Below, piece by piece: positions 1 to 9,423 of a stretch of 64,000 bases of DNA. Location of the stretch: NCBI RefSeq assembly GCF_003752175.1, contig NZ_RJVF01000011.1, forward strand, positions 186,001 to 250,000. The letters run 5' to 3'. The translations under genes and the position numbers were made by a program. Position 1 is the stretch's first letter. Every line of letters starts with the position of its first letter. Origin of the DNA: Comamonas sp. BIGb0124 (GTDB lineage: Bacteria > Pseudomonadota > Gammaproteobacteria > Burkholderiales > Burkholderiaceae_C). Below the pieces are notes generated by a model. That model was given only the letters and a program-made list of their open reading frames with translations, had not been told where the DNA came from and searched no databases.

Positions 1-726
1 CTCGGCGGCGGTGCCGCCCACATTGCCCAGGCCCTGAACCGCCACGCGTGCGCCCTTGAGCTCGAGGCCGATGCGCTTGGCCGCTTCGCAGCCGGTCACG
101 TACACGCCGCGGCCCGTGGCCTTGACGCGTCCGAGCGAGCCGCCCAGATGCACGGGCTTGCCGGTGACCACGCCGGTGGAGGTGTGGCCGGTGTTCATCG
201 AATAGGTGTCCATCATCCAGGCCATGATCTGGCCGTTGGTGTTGACGTCGGGCGCGGGAATGTCGCGCTGCGGGCCGATGATGATGCCGATCTCGCTGGT
301 GTAGCGGCGCGTCAGCCGCTCGAGTTCCTTGGTCGACAGTTCGGACGGATCGACCCGGACACCGCCTTTGGCGCCGCCGAACGGCAGGCCCACGGCCGCA
401 GTCTTGATGGTCATCCAGGCCGACAGTGCCATGACTTCGTCGAGGCTGACATCGGGATGGAAACGAATGCCGCCCTTGCCCGGACCGCGCGAGAGGTTGT
501 GCTGGACACGGAACCCCTCGAAATGCCGGATGCTGCCGTCGTCCATCTCGACGGGCACGTCGACGATCAGCGAACGCTTCGGCCGCTTGAGCGAATCCAC
601 CCACTTGGCCAGGTGGCCGAGGTAGGGCACGACACGGTCGATCTGTGCGAGGTAGATGGCCCAGGCGCTGTGGGCGTCGGTGCTGGCAAAAGACAGGGGT
701 TTGGAGGCGGGGGTCTTGGCGGGCAT
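1..726 (-). CDS. gdhA: Glutamate dehydrogenase, 5' part (3' end beyond window)
   Basis: Catalyses reversible oxidative deamination of glutamate to 2-oxoglutarate and ammonia in the cytoplasm. The 242 visible codons include the substrate-domain motif PFGGAKGGV with the catalytic Lys at about residue 120, the upstream [10 protein letters not shown] segment, and the start of the Rossmann domain with the dinucleotide motif VQGLGNVGG at the window edge. The family usually has about 420-440 residues, so roughly the C-terminal 45% is missing because the window ends, not because the gene is broken. The ATG at 724-726 follows the usual short N-terminal extension; no strong Shine-Dalgarno is seen. It is transcribed out of the window and has its own upstream gap. 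NAD versus NADP specificity cannot be decided here. Confidence 0.93.
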   Translation of the reverse strand, partial: MPAKTPASKPLSFASTDAHSAWAIYLAQIDRVVPYLGHLAKWVDSLKRPKRSLIVDVPVEMDDGSIRHFEGFRVQHNLSRGPGKGGIRFHPDVSLDEVMALSAWMTIKTAAVGLPFGGAKGGVRVDPSELSTKELERLTRRYTSEIGIIIGPQRDIPAPDVNTNGQIMAWMMDTYSMNTGHTSTGVVTGKPVHLGGSLGRVKATGRGVYVTGCEAAKRIGLELKGARVAVQGLGNVGGTAAE

Positions 727-1040
727 GGTGTACCGAAGGAAAACGAAGGACGGGGATCGTCGCTTTCGACGGTCGCCATCATGTGCGCGAAAGCCCCGGA
801 TCGGCACGGCTGGGCCCATGCAACTTGTGCATGGTGCGATGCAGCAGACGCCATCATGGGCAACCGCTCTGCGCCGGTCGGGGCTGTCGTCCCAGAGGAC
901 GGCCGACGATGCCATGGTGCGCGAGCCGCAAATCGCCGCCTGTCGGCCGACATGCCGAATCCGGCCAACGCCCGCCGGCCTGTCGCCACGGCGCATCAGC
1001 CGGCAAGTACCGACGCGTTAGCGGGGTGCGTCTTGCCGTT
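727..1040. other. Gene-free leader between CoA-transferase and gdhA
   Basis: A 314-bp stretch between the stop of the CoA-transferase gene and the start of gdhA, both on the minus strand. It should carry the gdhA promoter. The only clear structure is the inverted repeat at 816-834. No supported reading frame. Confidence 0.5.
816..834. promoter_or_regulatory. Inverted repeat, possible operator upstream of gdhA
   Basis: CCATGCA-ACTTG-TGCATGG, two perfect 7-bp arms with a 5-bp centre, 90 bp upstream of the gdhA start. Size and symmetry fit a dimeric repressor or activator site. No regulator is identified, and a chance palindrome is possible. Confidence 0.3.
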
Positions 1041-2321
1041 TCAGGCAATCACGCCGCGCGCCCGCCAGGCGGCCTGTGCGGCACCGTCCACACCCAGCTC
1101 GTCCAGCACCTGCGCGGTGTGTTCGCCCAGCGCGGGCGGGGCGTGGCGCAGCACCGGCGGCGTGGCCGACAGCCGAATCGGACTGGCCACGCTGCGGATG
1201 GCCAGTCCGTCCGCGCGGGTCTGCGTCACGGCCAGTTCGCGGGCCTGGACCTGCGCATCGGCAAAGGCCTGGCCGATGTCGTTGATGGGGCCGCACGGCA
1301 CGGCGCAGGTCTCCAGCAGCGCGATCCAGTCGGCCGTGGTGCGCTCGCGCGTCACGGCCTGCAGCAGCGGCAGCAGAACCGCGCGGTGGCGCACCCGCAG
1401 CGTGTTGGTCAGGAAACGCGCATCGGCGGCCAGTCCGGGCCGGTCGGCCGCCATGCAGAACCGGGCGAACTGGCCGTCGTTGCCGATGGCCAGCAGCATG
1501 GCGCCATCGGCCGTGGGAAAGTCCTCGTAAGGGGCCAGGCTGGGGTGCACGTTGCCCATGCGCTGCGGGGTCTCGCCGGTGTTGAGGAAAGCCGCCGCCT
1601 GGTTGGCGAGCACCGCCATGCCCACGTCGAGCAGCGCCATGTCGATGTGCTGGCCCCGGCCGCTCGCCCGGCGCGCCTCGAGCGCGGCCAGGATGGCACT
1701 CGAGGCATAGGTCCCCGTGAACAGATCGATCACCGCCACCCCCACCTTGAGCGGTCCGCCGCCCGCCTCCCGATCGGCGCGGCCGGTGATGCTCATCATG
1801 CCGCTCATGGCCTGGATCATGAGGTCGTAGCCCGCGCGTGCGGCATAGGGTCCGGTCTGCCCGAAACCCGTGATCGAGCAATAGACCAGGCCCGGGTTCA
1901 GCGCGGACAGGCTGTCGTAGTCCAGTCCGTAGCGCTGCAGGCCGCCGACCTTGAAGTTCTCGACCACCACATCGCTGCGCGCGGCCAGTTGCCGCACCAG
2001 CGCCTGCCCCTCGGGCTGTGCGATGTCGATGGCCACGGCGCGCTTGTTGCGGTTGCAGGCCGTGTAGTAGCTGGATTGCGCCGAATCGGCGCCCTGCGCA
2101 TCCTGCACGAAGGGCGGGCCCCAGGTCCGGGTGTCGTCGCCCTGTCCGGGCCGCTCGACCTTGATCACGTCGGCGCCCAGATCGGCCAGGATCTGCGTGC
2201 ACCACGGGCCGGCCAGGATGCGCGACAAGTCCAGCACCCGGATGTGCGACAGCGCGCCTGCGGCAGTCGGCGACGACGGACCGCCGCTGCCGGCGGTCCC
2301 CCCGAACGATGCGGTGTCCAT
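1041..2321 (-). CDS. CaiB/BaiF (family III) CoA-transferase, probably succinyl-CoA:glutarate type
   Basis: Family III CoA-transferases move CoA between carboxylic acids through an aspartyl-CoA thioester. The 426-residue product shows the N-terminal signature VLDLSRILAGPWCTQILADLGADV, here from about residue 30, then VIKVERPGQGDDTR, and the probable catalytic Asp at about 166 in AGYDLMIQAMSG. The start codon at 2319-2321 (MDTASFGG) lies 19 bp after the gcdH stop; the frame stays open further upstream but that part overlaps gcdH. Adjacent co-directional gcdH suggests that it activates glutarate to glutaryl-CoA using succinyl-CoA, like mammalian SUGCT. The substrate is inferred from context. Confidence 0.88.
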   Translation of the reverse strand: MDTASFGGTAGSGGPSSPTAAGALSHIRVLDLSRILAGPWCTQILADLGADVIKVERPGQGDDTRTWGPPFVQDAQGADSAQSSYYTACNRNKRAVAIDIAQPEGQALVRQLAARSDVVVENFKVGGLQRYGLDYDSLSALNPGLVYCSITGFGQTGPYAARAGYDLMIQAMSGMMSITGRADREAGGGPLKVGVAVIDLFTGTYASSAILAALEARRASGRGQHIDMALLDVGMAVLANQAAAFLNTGETPQRMGNVHPSLAPYEDFPTADGAMLLAIGNDGQFARFCMAADRPGLAADARFLTNTLRVRHRAVLLPLLQAVTRERTTADWIALLETCAVPCGPINDIGQAFADAQVQARELAVTQTRADGLAIRSVASPIRLSATPPVLRHAPPALGEHTAQVLDELGVDGAAQAAWRARGVIA

Positions 2322-2340
2322 GCCCTTGCCTGCCGGCCGG

Positions 2341-3540
<1,200 letters not shown>

Positions 3541-3900
3541 GGCAGAGGTCTCCGTCGGATGTTCGGGTAAAAAGAATCGAAGTCTGGTCCGCATGCTAGG
3601 CCCATGGCCCTCGTGAAGCAAACGATGCTTGCGCACCCAGATATTCCCTTTCCTCAAGACGGACGGATCGGATCGGCCGCACGGCCGCACCGCCGCCGAC
3701 GCGACGGTGCCCGGGTGGCGCCTGCGGCCGTGCGGGCTTTTCCTGCCCAGCGAGCCGCATCGCCGATCGCCCGTGGCTCGTCTGCTGTACCGCCCGCGCA
3801 ACGCCCGCAGGCCGGCCGGCAGTCCTGCCCGTGCGCCAACCTTGCCCCACCCTGGTGCACCCCTTAGCATTGCGCCACTTAAATTTCTGGAGTGCTGACA
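3541..3900. other. Divergent intergenic region, gcdH / uracil permease
   Basis: 360 bp between two divergent genes; must hold promoters for both. The last 30 bp contain a good ribosome binding site (GGAG at 3889-3892, 8 bp from the ATG) for the permease. No further motif or reading frame can be supported. Confidence 0.4.
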
Positions 3901-5178
3901 ATGGGGATGTTCAACTGGACGGAGAAGTCCGCCGACGGCTCGGTGATTGCACCGGACGAGCGGCTGCCGTGGGGCCAAACCACGGCCATGGGCGTGCAAC
4001 ATGTGATCGCGATGTTCGGCTCGACCATCCTCGCGCCCATCCTCATGGGCTTCGATCCCAACATCGCGGTGCTGATGAGCGGCATCGGCACGCTGATCTT
4101 TTTCCTGGTCACCGGCGGCAAGGTGCCCAGCTACCTGGGCTCCAGCTTCGCCTTCATCGGCGTGGTGATCGGCGCGACCGCCTATGCCGGACCGGGCCCC
4201 AATGCCAACATCGCCATCGCGCTGGGCGGCATCGTGCTGTGCGGCCTGGCCTACATCGCCATCGGCCTGGTGGTGCAGGTGGTGGGCACCGGCTGGATCG
4301 AACGCTTCATGCCGCCGGTGGTCACCGGGGCGGTGGTCGCGGTGATCGGCCTGAATCTGGCGGGCATTCCGATCAAGAACATGGCCGCCAACAACTTCGA
4401 CGCCTGGATGCAGGTCGTCACCTTCGTCAGCGTGGCCATGGTGGCGGTGTTCACGCGCGGCATGCTGCAGCGTCTGCTGATCCTGATCGGCCTGATCGCA
4501 GCCAGCCTGATCTACGCCGTGCTGACCAACGGCCTGGGACTGGGCAAACCCATCGATGCCAGCGGCATCCTGGCCGCGCCCTGGCTGGGCCTGCCGACCT
4601 TCCAGACGCCGGTCTTCACCGCCCATGCGGCGCTGCTCATCGTGCCGGTGGTCATCATCCTGGTGGCCGAGAACCTGGGCCACATCAAGGCCGTGACCGC
4701 CATGACCGGCCGCAACCTCGACCAGTACATGGGCCGCGCCTTCATCGGCGACGGCATCGCCACCGTGGTCAGCGGCAGCGCCGGCGGCACGGGCGTGACC
4801 ACCTATGCCGAAAACATCGGCGTCATGGCGGCCACCCGCATCTACTCGACCGCGATCTTTGTGGTGGCCGCGGTGATCGCCGTACTGCTGGGCTTCTCGC
4901 CCAAGTTCGGCGCCGTCATCCAGGCCATCCCGCTGCCGGTGATGGGCGGGGTCTCGATCGTGGTGTTCGGCCTGATCGCCGTCGCCGGCGCCAAGATCTG
5001 GGTCGACAACCGGGTCGACTTCTCGGACAACCGCAACCTGCTGGTCGCCGCCATCACGCTGATCCTGGGCACGGGCGAGTTCACGCTGCGCTTCGGCGAC
5101 TTCGCGCTCGGCGGCATCGGGACCGCGACCTTCGGCGCCATCTTCCTGTACGCGCTGCTCGGCCGCAACAAGCGCTGA
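3901..5178 (+). CDS. uraA: Uracil/xanthine permease (NCS2, UraA-like)
   Basis: Inner-membrane proton symporter of the nucleobase-cation symporter-2 family, importing uracil or a related base. The 425-residue product is almost entirely hydrophobic helices (14 expected), with the UraA-like N-terminus [20 protein letters not shown] and the conserved EN-x-GH segment ([11 protein letters not shown], about residues 256-266), which in UraA contains the substrate-contacting Glu. E. coli UraA is 429 residues. The ATG at 3901 has GGAG 8 bp upstream; an ATG two codons later is also possible. Single-gene unit, divergent from gcdH. Uracil is preferred over xanthine on the basis of similarity to UraA, which is inference. 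Confidence 0.9.
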   Translation: MGMFNWTEKSADGSVIAPDERLPWGQTTAMGVQHVIAMFGSTILAPILMGFDPNIAVLMSGIGTLIFFLVTGGKVPSYLGSSFAFIGVVIGATAYAGPGPNANIAIALGGIVLCGLAYIAIGLVVQVVGTGWIERFMPPVVTGAVVAVIGLNLAGIPIKNMAANNFDAWMQVVTFVSVAMVAVFTRGMLQRLLILIGLIAASLIYAVLTNGLGLGKPIDASGILAAPWLGLPTFQTPVFTAHAALLIVPVVIILVAENLGHIKAVTAMTGRNLDQYMGRAFIGDGIATVVSGSAGGTGVTTYAENIGVMAATRIYSTAIFVVAAVIAVLLGFSPKFGAVIQAIPLPVMGGVSIVVFGLIAVAGAKIWVDNRVDFSDNRNLLVAAITLILGTGEFTLRFGDFALGGIGTATFGAIFLYALLGRNKR

Positions 5179-5326
5179 GGCCGCCGCCAGAGACGGGGCA
5201 TCCCGCCGGGCAGGCGGTCGCCGCGAACGCGGCGGGTACCCTGCCCCCTGCGTCGGATCGGAGACAGCCCGTCCGGCCGGCCTTCGCATAATGGTCATCC
5301 GCAAGCCCGCAACAACAGGTCCATCC

Positions 5327-5764
5327 ATGTCCCTCTGGCAAAAACCCGTCACGGTCGAGGCGCTCAACGCGCTGGCCGCCAACACTGCCATTGCCCATCT
5401 GGGCATTGAATTCACAGAAGTGGGCGCTGACTTCATCAGTGCGCGCATGCCTGTGGACGCTCGCACCCACCAGCCCATGGGCCTGCTGCATGGCGGCGCC
5501 TCGGTGCTGCTGGCGGAGACGCTGGGCTCGTGCGGGGCCATGGGTGCCGCGGCGCCCGGCCATCATGTGGTGGGCCTGGACATCAACGCCAACCATGTGC
5601 GCTCGGCCCGGACCGGCTGGGTCACGGGCACCACCCGCCCGGTGCACATCGGCCGCACCACACAGGTCTGGAGCATCGAGATCGTGGGCGAAGGCGGCGA
5701 GCTGGTGTGTGTGTCTCGCATCACCATGGCGGTGCTGCCGCCCCGGCCGGCCAAGGCCGCCTGA
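5327..5764 (+). CDS. Hotdog-fold acyl-CoA thioesterase (YdiI/MenI-like, PaaI superfamily)
   Basis: Small thioesterase that hydrolyses acyl- or aryl-CoA. The 145-residue product carries the hotdog signature [16 protein letters not shown], in which the Glu of AETLGS is the expected catalytic base, followed by [19 protein letters not shown] and the paired strand [13 protein letters not shown]-like segment typical of YdiI and EntH. The start MSLWQKPV at 5327 aligns with the family; the longer frame from 5291 adds 12 residues without support. It lies 148 bp after the permease and may be separately transcribed. The substrate is unknown: quinone synthesis and CoA salvage from aromatic catabolism are both possible. 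Confidence 0.88.
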   Translation: MSLWQKPVTVEALNALAANTAIAHLGIEFTEVGADFISARMPVDARTHQPMGLLHGGASVLLAETLGSCGAMGAAAPGHHVVGLDINANHVRSARTGWVTGTTRPVHIGRTTQVWSIEIVGEGGELVCVSRITMAVLPPRPAKAA

Positions 5765-5902
5765 GCTTATTTATAATTAAGCTATATATAGAAATTAATA
5801 ATAAGTCGTTTTTGAAATAACGATTGTTGGACAGAATCACCACCCTGCGTCCAGCCCGGCCCGCGATGCCCGTCGCCGGGCGGCCCCGCACAGGATTTGG
5901 TC
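5765..5902 (+). promoter_or_regulatory. AT-rich promoter region of the CysB-type regulator
   Basis: Bases 5765-5820 are strikingly AT-rich for this genome, with TTATAATTAAG and TATATATAG stretches that can serve as -10 or UP elements. The downstream part contains AGGA at 5892-5895, 7 bp before the ATG at 5903. CysB-family genes are commonly autoregulated, so a binding site here is expected but cannot be delimited. Confidence 0.45.
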
Positions 5903-6841
5903 ATGAATTTCCAACAACTCCGCTCCGTCCGAGAAGCCGTCCGCTGCCACTTCAACCTCACGGATGTGGCGCAAGCGCTGCATACGTCGCAGCCCGGCGT
6001 CAGCCGTCAGATCCGCGAGCTCGAGGACGAGCTCGGCATCGAGCTCTTCGTGCGCGCCGGCAAACGCCTGACCGGGCTGACCGCGCCCGGCACACAGGTG
6101 CTGCCCATCATCGAACGCATCCTGCTGGACAGCCACAACCTGCGCAAGGCCGGCCAGGAGTTCGTGGCGCAGGAGATGGGCAGCCTGTCCATCGCCGCCA
6201 CCCACTCGCAGGCCCGCTACGCATTGCCGACCGCCGTGCAGGAGTTCCGCCTGCAGTACCCGCAGGTCACGCTGCAGCTGCACCAGGGCTCTCCCAAACA
6301 GATCGCGCAGATGCTGATCGACGGCGAAGCCGACGTCGGCATCGCCACCGAGGCCCTGGCCCAGTACAGCGAGCTGCTGGCACTGCCCTGCTACCGCTGG
6401 ACCCACTCGGTGGTGGTGCCGGCCGGTCACCCGCTGCTGTCCCAGCCGCTGACGATCGAGGCGCTGGCCGCCCATCCGCTGATCACCTACGACAACGGCT
6501 TCACCGGCCGCTCGCACATCGACGAAGCCTTCCGCCAGCATGGGCTGGAGCCCAACATCGTGCTGTCGGCCATGGATGCCGACGTGATCAAGACCTATGT
6601 GGAACTGGGGCTGGGCGTGGGCATCGTGGCCTCGATCGCCTACGAAGCGGAACGCGACCTCAACCTGCGTGCGATCGAAGCCGGCCAGCTCTTCGGCATC
6701 AACCTGACGCGCCTGGCCGTGCGCCGGGGTGCCTTCCTGCGTGGCTACGTCTACGACTTCATCACGTCGTTTGCGCCGCCGCTCACCCGCACCATCGTGG
6801 AACAGGCCCTGGCACTCGACGAAGTGCCCGAACTGGACTGA
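5903..6841 (+). CDS. cysB: CysB-family LysR-type transcriptional regulator
   Basis: Transcription factor of the CysB/Cbl branch, which controls sulfate and organosulfur assimilation in response to N-acetylserine, sulfate or APS. The 312 residues begin MNFQQLRSVREAV, the typical CysB opening, followed by a winged helix-turn-helix (TSQPGVSRQIRELEDELG, about residues 33-50) and a LysR substrate-binding domain from about residue 93. CysB is 324 residues and Cbl 316, so the gene is full length. The ATG has AGGA 7 bp upstream; an in-frame TTG at 5897 is less likely. It converges on the anti-sigma gene. It may control the organosulfur-type cluster at 23.7-29.5 kb, which is inference. CysB and Cbl cannot be separated by sequence reading alone. 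Confidence 0.87.
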   Translation: MNFQQLRSVREAVRCHFNLTDVAQALHTSQPGVSRQIRELEDELGIELFVRAGKRLTGLTAPGTQVLPIIERILLDSHNLRKAGQEFVAQEMGSLSIAATHSQARYALPTAVQEFRLQYPQVTLQLHQGSPKQIAQMLIDGEADVGIATEALAQYSELLALPCYRWTHSVVVPAGHPLLSQPLTIEALAAHPLITYDNGFTGRSHIDEAFRQHGLEPNIVLSAMDADVIKTYVELGLGVGIVASIAYEAERDLNLRAIEAGQLFGINLTRLAVRRGAFLRGYVYDFITSFAPPLTRTIVEQALALDEVPELD

Positions 6842-6894
6842 ACGGCTCGGCCCCTCGGGGCGGCCGGTCTTCTGCCGGCGTCCTCGCCTGATCC

Positions 6895-7674
6895 CTACAA
6901 CACCTCGACTGCACGGCCGATCGCCTGGATCGGCCCGGTGGGCAGGCCCGTCGGCGAGCCGGCAGCCGGTTCGAGCGTGAGTTCGAACAACTGGTTGGGC
7001 TGCAGCGGCGGCAGGCTCTCGAGCGGGATCTGCAGGCGCTGACCCGGCTGCACCAGGCCCAGCGAGACCGGTGCACTCCAGCCGTCGGCCTTGGTCCAGA
7101 ACTGCAGGCTCTTGTCCTGCGGCACCACGGCGGCAGCCAGGGGAATCAGCGTGACCTGCTGCGGCCGGTGGGTCTCGCGCGTCGAGGCCTGCACCACCCA
7201 GCCCGGCGCCTTGTCCTGGGGCGCCACCAGCACCACCAGGAATTTCGGTTCGGCCGCGTCCGGCACGGGGCGTGTCACCAGCACCGCCGCCAGCACGGCC
7301 GCCGCGGCAAAACCGCCGGCCGACAGGCCACGCCACAGCCTCAGGCTGTCCCACCACGCGCCGCGTGGCGACACCGCTTTTGGGCGTGGACGGGCAACGG
7401 CCGGCGCAGCGGCAGCAGGGGCCTCCTGCAGGCCCAGCGTGGCCTCGATGCGTGGCCACACCTGCCGGTGCGGTGCATGGGGGGCGTTCAGTGCCTGCAG
7501 CGGCAACAGGCGTTCTTCCCACTGCGCGACGGCCTGGCTCAAGGCGGTGTCGTGCGTCAGGCGCTGCTCGACGGCGCGGCGCTGCGCCGCCGACAGGGTG
7601 CCCAGCACGTATTCACCGGCCAGCAGGGCCAGTTCGTCGTCGGGGCGATGGGGGCTATTCATGGTCGGGTTCAT
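6895..7674 (-). CDS. RskA-type anti-sigma factor
   Basis: Membrane anti-sigma factor predicted to hold the ECF sigma factor encoded just upstream. Of 259 residues, about 1-70 form a cytoplasmic anti-sigma domain (DDELALLAGEYVLGTLSAAQ), about 117-134 a single membrane span (Ala/Val-rich), and the remainder a periplasmic RskA-like C-terminal domain. The ATG at 7674 overlaps the sigma-gene stop as ATGA, implying translational coupling and near-equal synthesis; an alternative ATG lies four codons later. No Cys/His zinc motif is seen in the N-terminal domain, unlike ZAS-type anti-sigmas. The inducing signal is unknown. Confidence 0.88.
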   Translation of the reverse strand: MNPTMNSPHRPDDELALLAGEYVLGTLSAAQRRAVEQRLTHDTALSQAVAQWEERLLPLQALNAPHAPHRQVWPRIEATLGLQEAPAAAAPAVARPRPKAVSPRGAWWDSLRLWRGLSAGGFAAAAVLAAVLVTRPVPDAAEPKFLVVLVAPQDKAPGWVVQASTRETHRPQQVTLIPLAAAVVPQDKSLQFWTKADGWSAPVSLGLVQPGQRLQIPLESLPPLQPNQLFELTLEPAAGSPTGLPTGPIQAIGRAVEVL

Positions 7675-8276
7675 GCCATGCACTCCCGAAGGGCCAGCAG
7701 GCTGCGTTTGATCCAGGCTTTGACGGTGCCCAGCGGCGCACCCAGCCGGATGGCGATCTGCGCGTGGCTGAGTCCGTCCACATAGGCGTGCAGCACACAG
7801 TTGCGGCGCACGGGTTCGAGTTGTTCCAGGCAATGCACGACGCGGCCGCCACTGTCCTGCCAGGCGAAATTGTCCTGCGTGTCGCGCCAGGCTTCGAGCG
7901 CGGCCTGGCCATCCACGGCTTCGGCTGCGCCCTCGTCGGCCAGCGGCTGCTCGTGCGCATCGCGGTCGCGCACGGCATTCAGCGCCAGGTGGCGGGTGAG
8001 GCTGTACATCCAGCCCCGCGCCGACCCGCGGCCGGCATCGAAGCTCGCGGCACCCGTCCAGATCTTCACGAACGCATCGTGCAGCAGATCCTCGGCCAGG
8101 CCGTTGTCCCGCACGATGCGGCGCACCATGCCGAGCAGCCGGGGGCTCTCGAGCTCGTACAGCCGTTTCAGCGCCGCATGGTCGCCTCGCGCGCAGGCGG
8201 CAAGCAAGGCTTCGTAGTCGGGTACATCGGTATCGGCGGCAGCATCGAACGCGGGCTCGGGAGGCAAGGACTGCAT
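7671..8276 (-). CDS. ECF RNA polymerase sigma factor (SigK/RpoE-like)
   Basis: Alternative sigma factor of 201 residues. Region 2 (about 22-95) includes LLHDAFVKIW and GSARGWMYSLTRHLALNAVRD, matching the -10-recognition segment. Region 4 (about 145-200) contains the helix-turn-helix LSHAQIAIRLGAPLGTVKAW, which reads the -35 element. Start MQSLPPEP at 8276 is chosen because the upstream frame is Pro/Arg-rich and outside the family. It is translationally coupled to the downstream anti-sigma gene (4-bp overlap). The DUF3455 lipoprotein gene lies directly upstream in the same orientation and may belong to the regulon. Homologous pairs often answer oxidative or envelope stress; the signal here is unknown. 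Confidence 0.92.
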   Translation of the reverse strand: MQSLPPEPAFDAAADTDVPDYEALLAACARGDHAALKRLYELESPRLLGMVRRIVRDNGLAEDLLHDAFVKIWTGAASFDAGRGSARGWMYSLTRHLALNAVRDRDAHEQPLADEGAAEAVDGQAALEAWRDTQDNFAWQDSGGRVVHCLEQLEPVRRNCVLHAYVDGLSHAQIAIRLGAPLGTVKAWIKRSLLALRECMA

Positions 8277-8397
8277 GGGCGGCGAGGTTCGGGTGGAAGG
8301 GCGGCACGCGGGCCGTCGGTCCTCCGGGGCCGCCTGGGACAGCCTGGAGTGCGGCCATGTTACCGCAGAGTTTCCAGGCTCGGGCACAGGCGGATCC

Positions 8398-8428
8398 CCG
8401 GTTCGGGCCCCGCCCTCGCCCGAACCGG
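8398..8428. terminator. Perfect 11-bp hairpin between DUF3455 gene and sigma gene
   Basis: CCGGTTCGGGC and GCCCGAACCGG form a perfect 11-bp stem around a 9-nt loop, 22 bp after the DUF3455 stop. There is no U-tract, so it may be an mRNA-stabilising hairpin or attenuator rather than a factor-independent terminator. Confidence 0.4.
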
Positions 8429-8449
8429 CGAAGCCTGCCAGGCGCTGGA

Positions 8450-9145
8450 TCAGGCGGCCTTCCAGAAGATGTAGTCGGCTTGGTAAGGCACGATCTGGCG
8501 CGCGCCCTTGTTGGCCGCCGTACACGCCGTGGCGGGTGCCACGCCGCCCTTGAGCGCCACACGCTGGATGTAGGTCACGCCGGTCATCGCGCCCGCGCCC
8601 ATGGCCGGGTTGGCCTGGACCAGCTGATAGGGCAGGTTGCCTGCGCCGGCCGGTGCGGTGGCGAGCTGGGTGGCCGTCACCTGCGAGCCGTCGAGGGCGG
8701 CCCAGGTGGCGGGAGGACCCCAGTAGCGGCCCACGGCCTTACCCATGCGATCGTTGAGCGTGGCCTTGGGGCCGACAAAGAACCACTCGGTCTGGCCGGG
8801 CATGTTGGCCTTGTCGCGGCATTCGTAGGTGATTTCGCCGACGCCCACGGTTTCCCAGGCCACGCGATTGCCCGCGGGCACCTGGATGGCGGCCGGCAGG
8901 CTGGCCTGCGAGAACATCGCCATGGGCTGGCCGCCCCTGGCCTTGGCTTCGCTCTCGACCACGGTCTTGGCGTACGGGTTGAGCGGCTGCTCGGCCGTCA
9001 CCATGGGCGTGGCGTTCTGGGTGGCGGCCGAGCCCTGGTTGCTGCCCAGGGGCGTGCTGGTGCACGCAGCCAGGGCCAGCGAGCCCAGGACGACGGAGCC
9101 CAGCAGGGCGGGACGGCTCGATACGGAAAGGCGGGTACGGGTCAT
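8450..9145 (-). CDS. DUF3455 domain lipoprotein
   Basis: Predicted lipoprotein of 231 residues. A short basic N-terminus and hydrophobic stretch end in the lipobox LALAAC, with Cys28 as the acylated residue. The mature part matches the DUF3455 family (seen in bacterial and fungal secreted proteins), including QVPAGNRVAWETVGVGEITYEC (split here) and a C-terminal YIFWKA. The biochemical function is unknown. The ATG at 9145 is preferred because GGAG lies 7 bp upstream; the ATG two codons earlier sits too close to it. It is co-directional with the sigma/anti-sigma pair, suggesting an envelope-stress target, which is inference. Confidence 0.8.
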   Translation of the reverse strand: MTRTRLSVSSRPALLGSVVLGSLALAACTSTPLGSNQGSAATQNATPMVTAEQPLNPYAKTVVESEAKARGGQPMAMFSQASLPAAIQVPAGNRVAWETVGVGEITYECRDKANMPGQTEWFFVGPKATLNDRMGKAVGRYWGPPATWAALDGSQVTATQLATAPAGAGNLPYQLVQANPAMGAGAMTGVTYIQRVALKGGVAPATACTAANKGARQIVPYQADYIFWKAA

Positions 9146-9423
9146 GATCATTCTCCTACGCAGGGGCTGGATGGATCGGGCGTCGCACCGGCCATCCCTT
9201 GGGATGGGACAGACGACGACGCTCGCGGTGGCAGGAAACACAAGTCCTGCACAGGTACTACCCACCAGAGGCGCATCTGGATGCACGCCGCGGAAAATAT
9301 TTTTCATCGCCCGGCCAAACCGACCGCCGGCCGCCCGCGCCGGCCCCCGTCCATGGGGGCGCGAGAGGCGCTGCAAGGCCCCGCCTGCAGGGGCACAATA
9401 CGGGTTCAGCCAGGAGCGCCCCC

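Noticed and set aside
3541-5541. N-terminal extension of the gcdH frame over the permease gene
   Set aside because: The extension is low-complexity His/Asp/Gln sequence antisense to a clear NCS2 permease; gcdH length fits the start at 3540.
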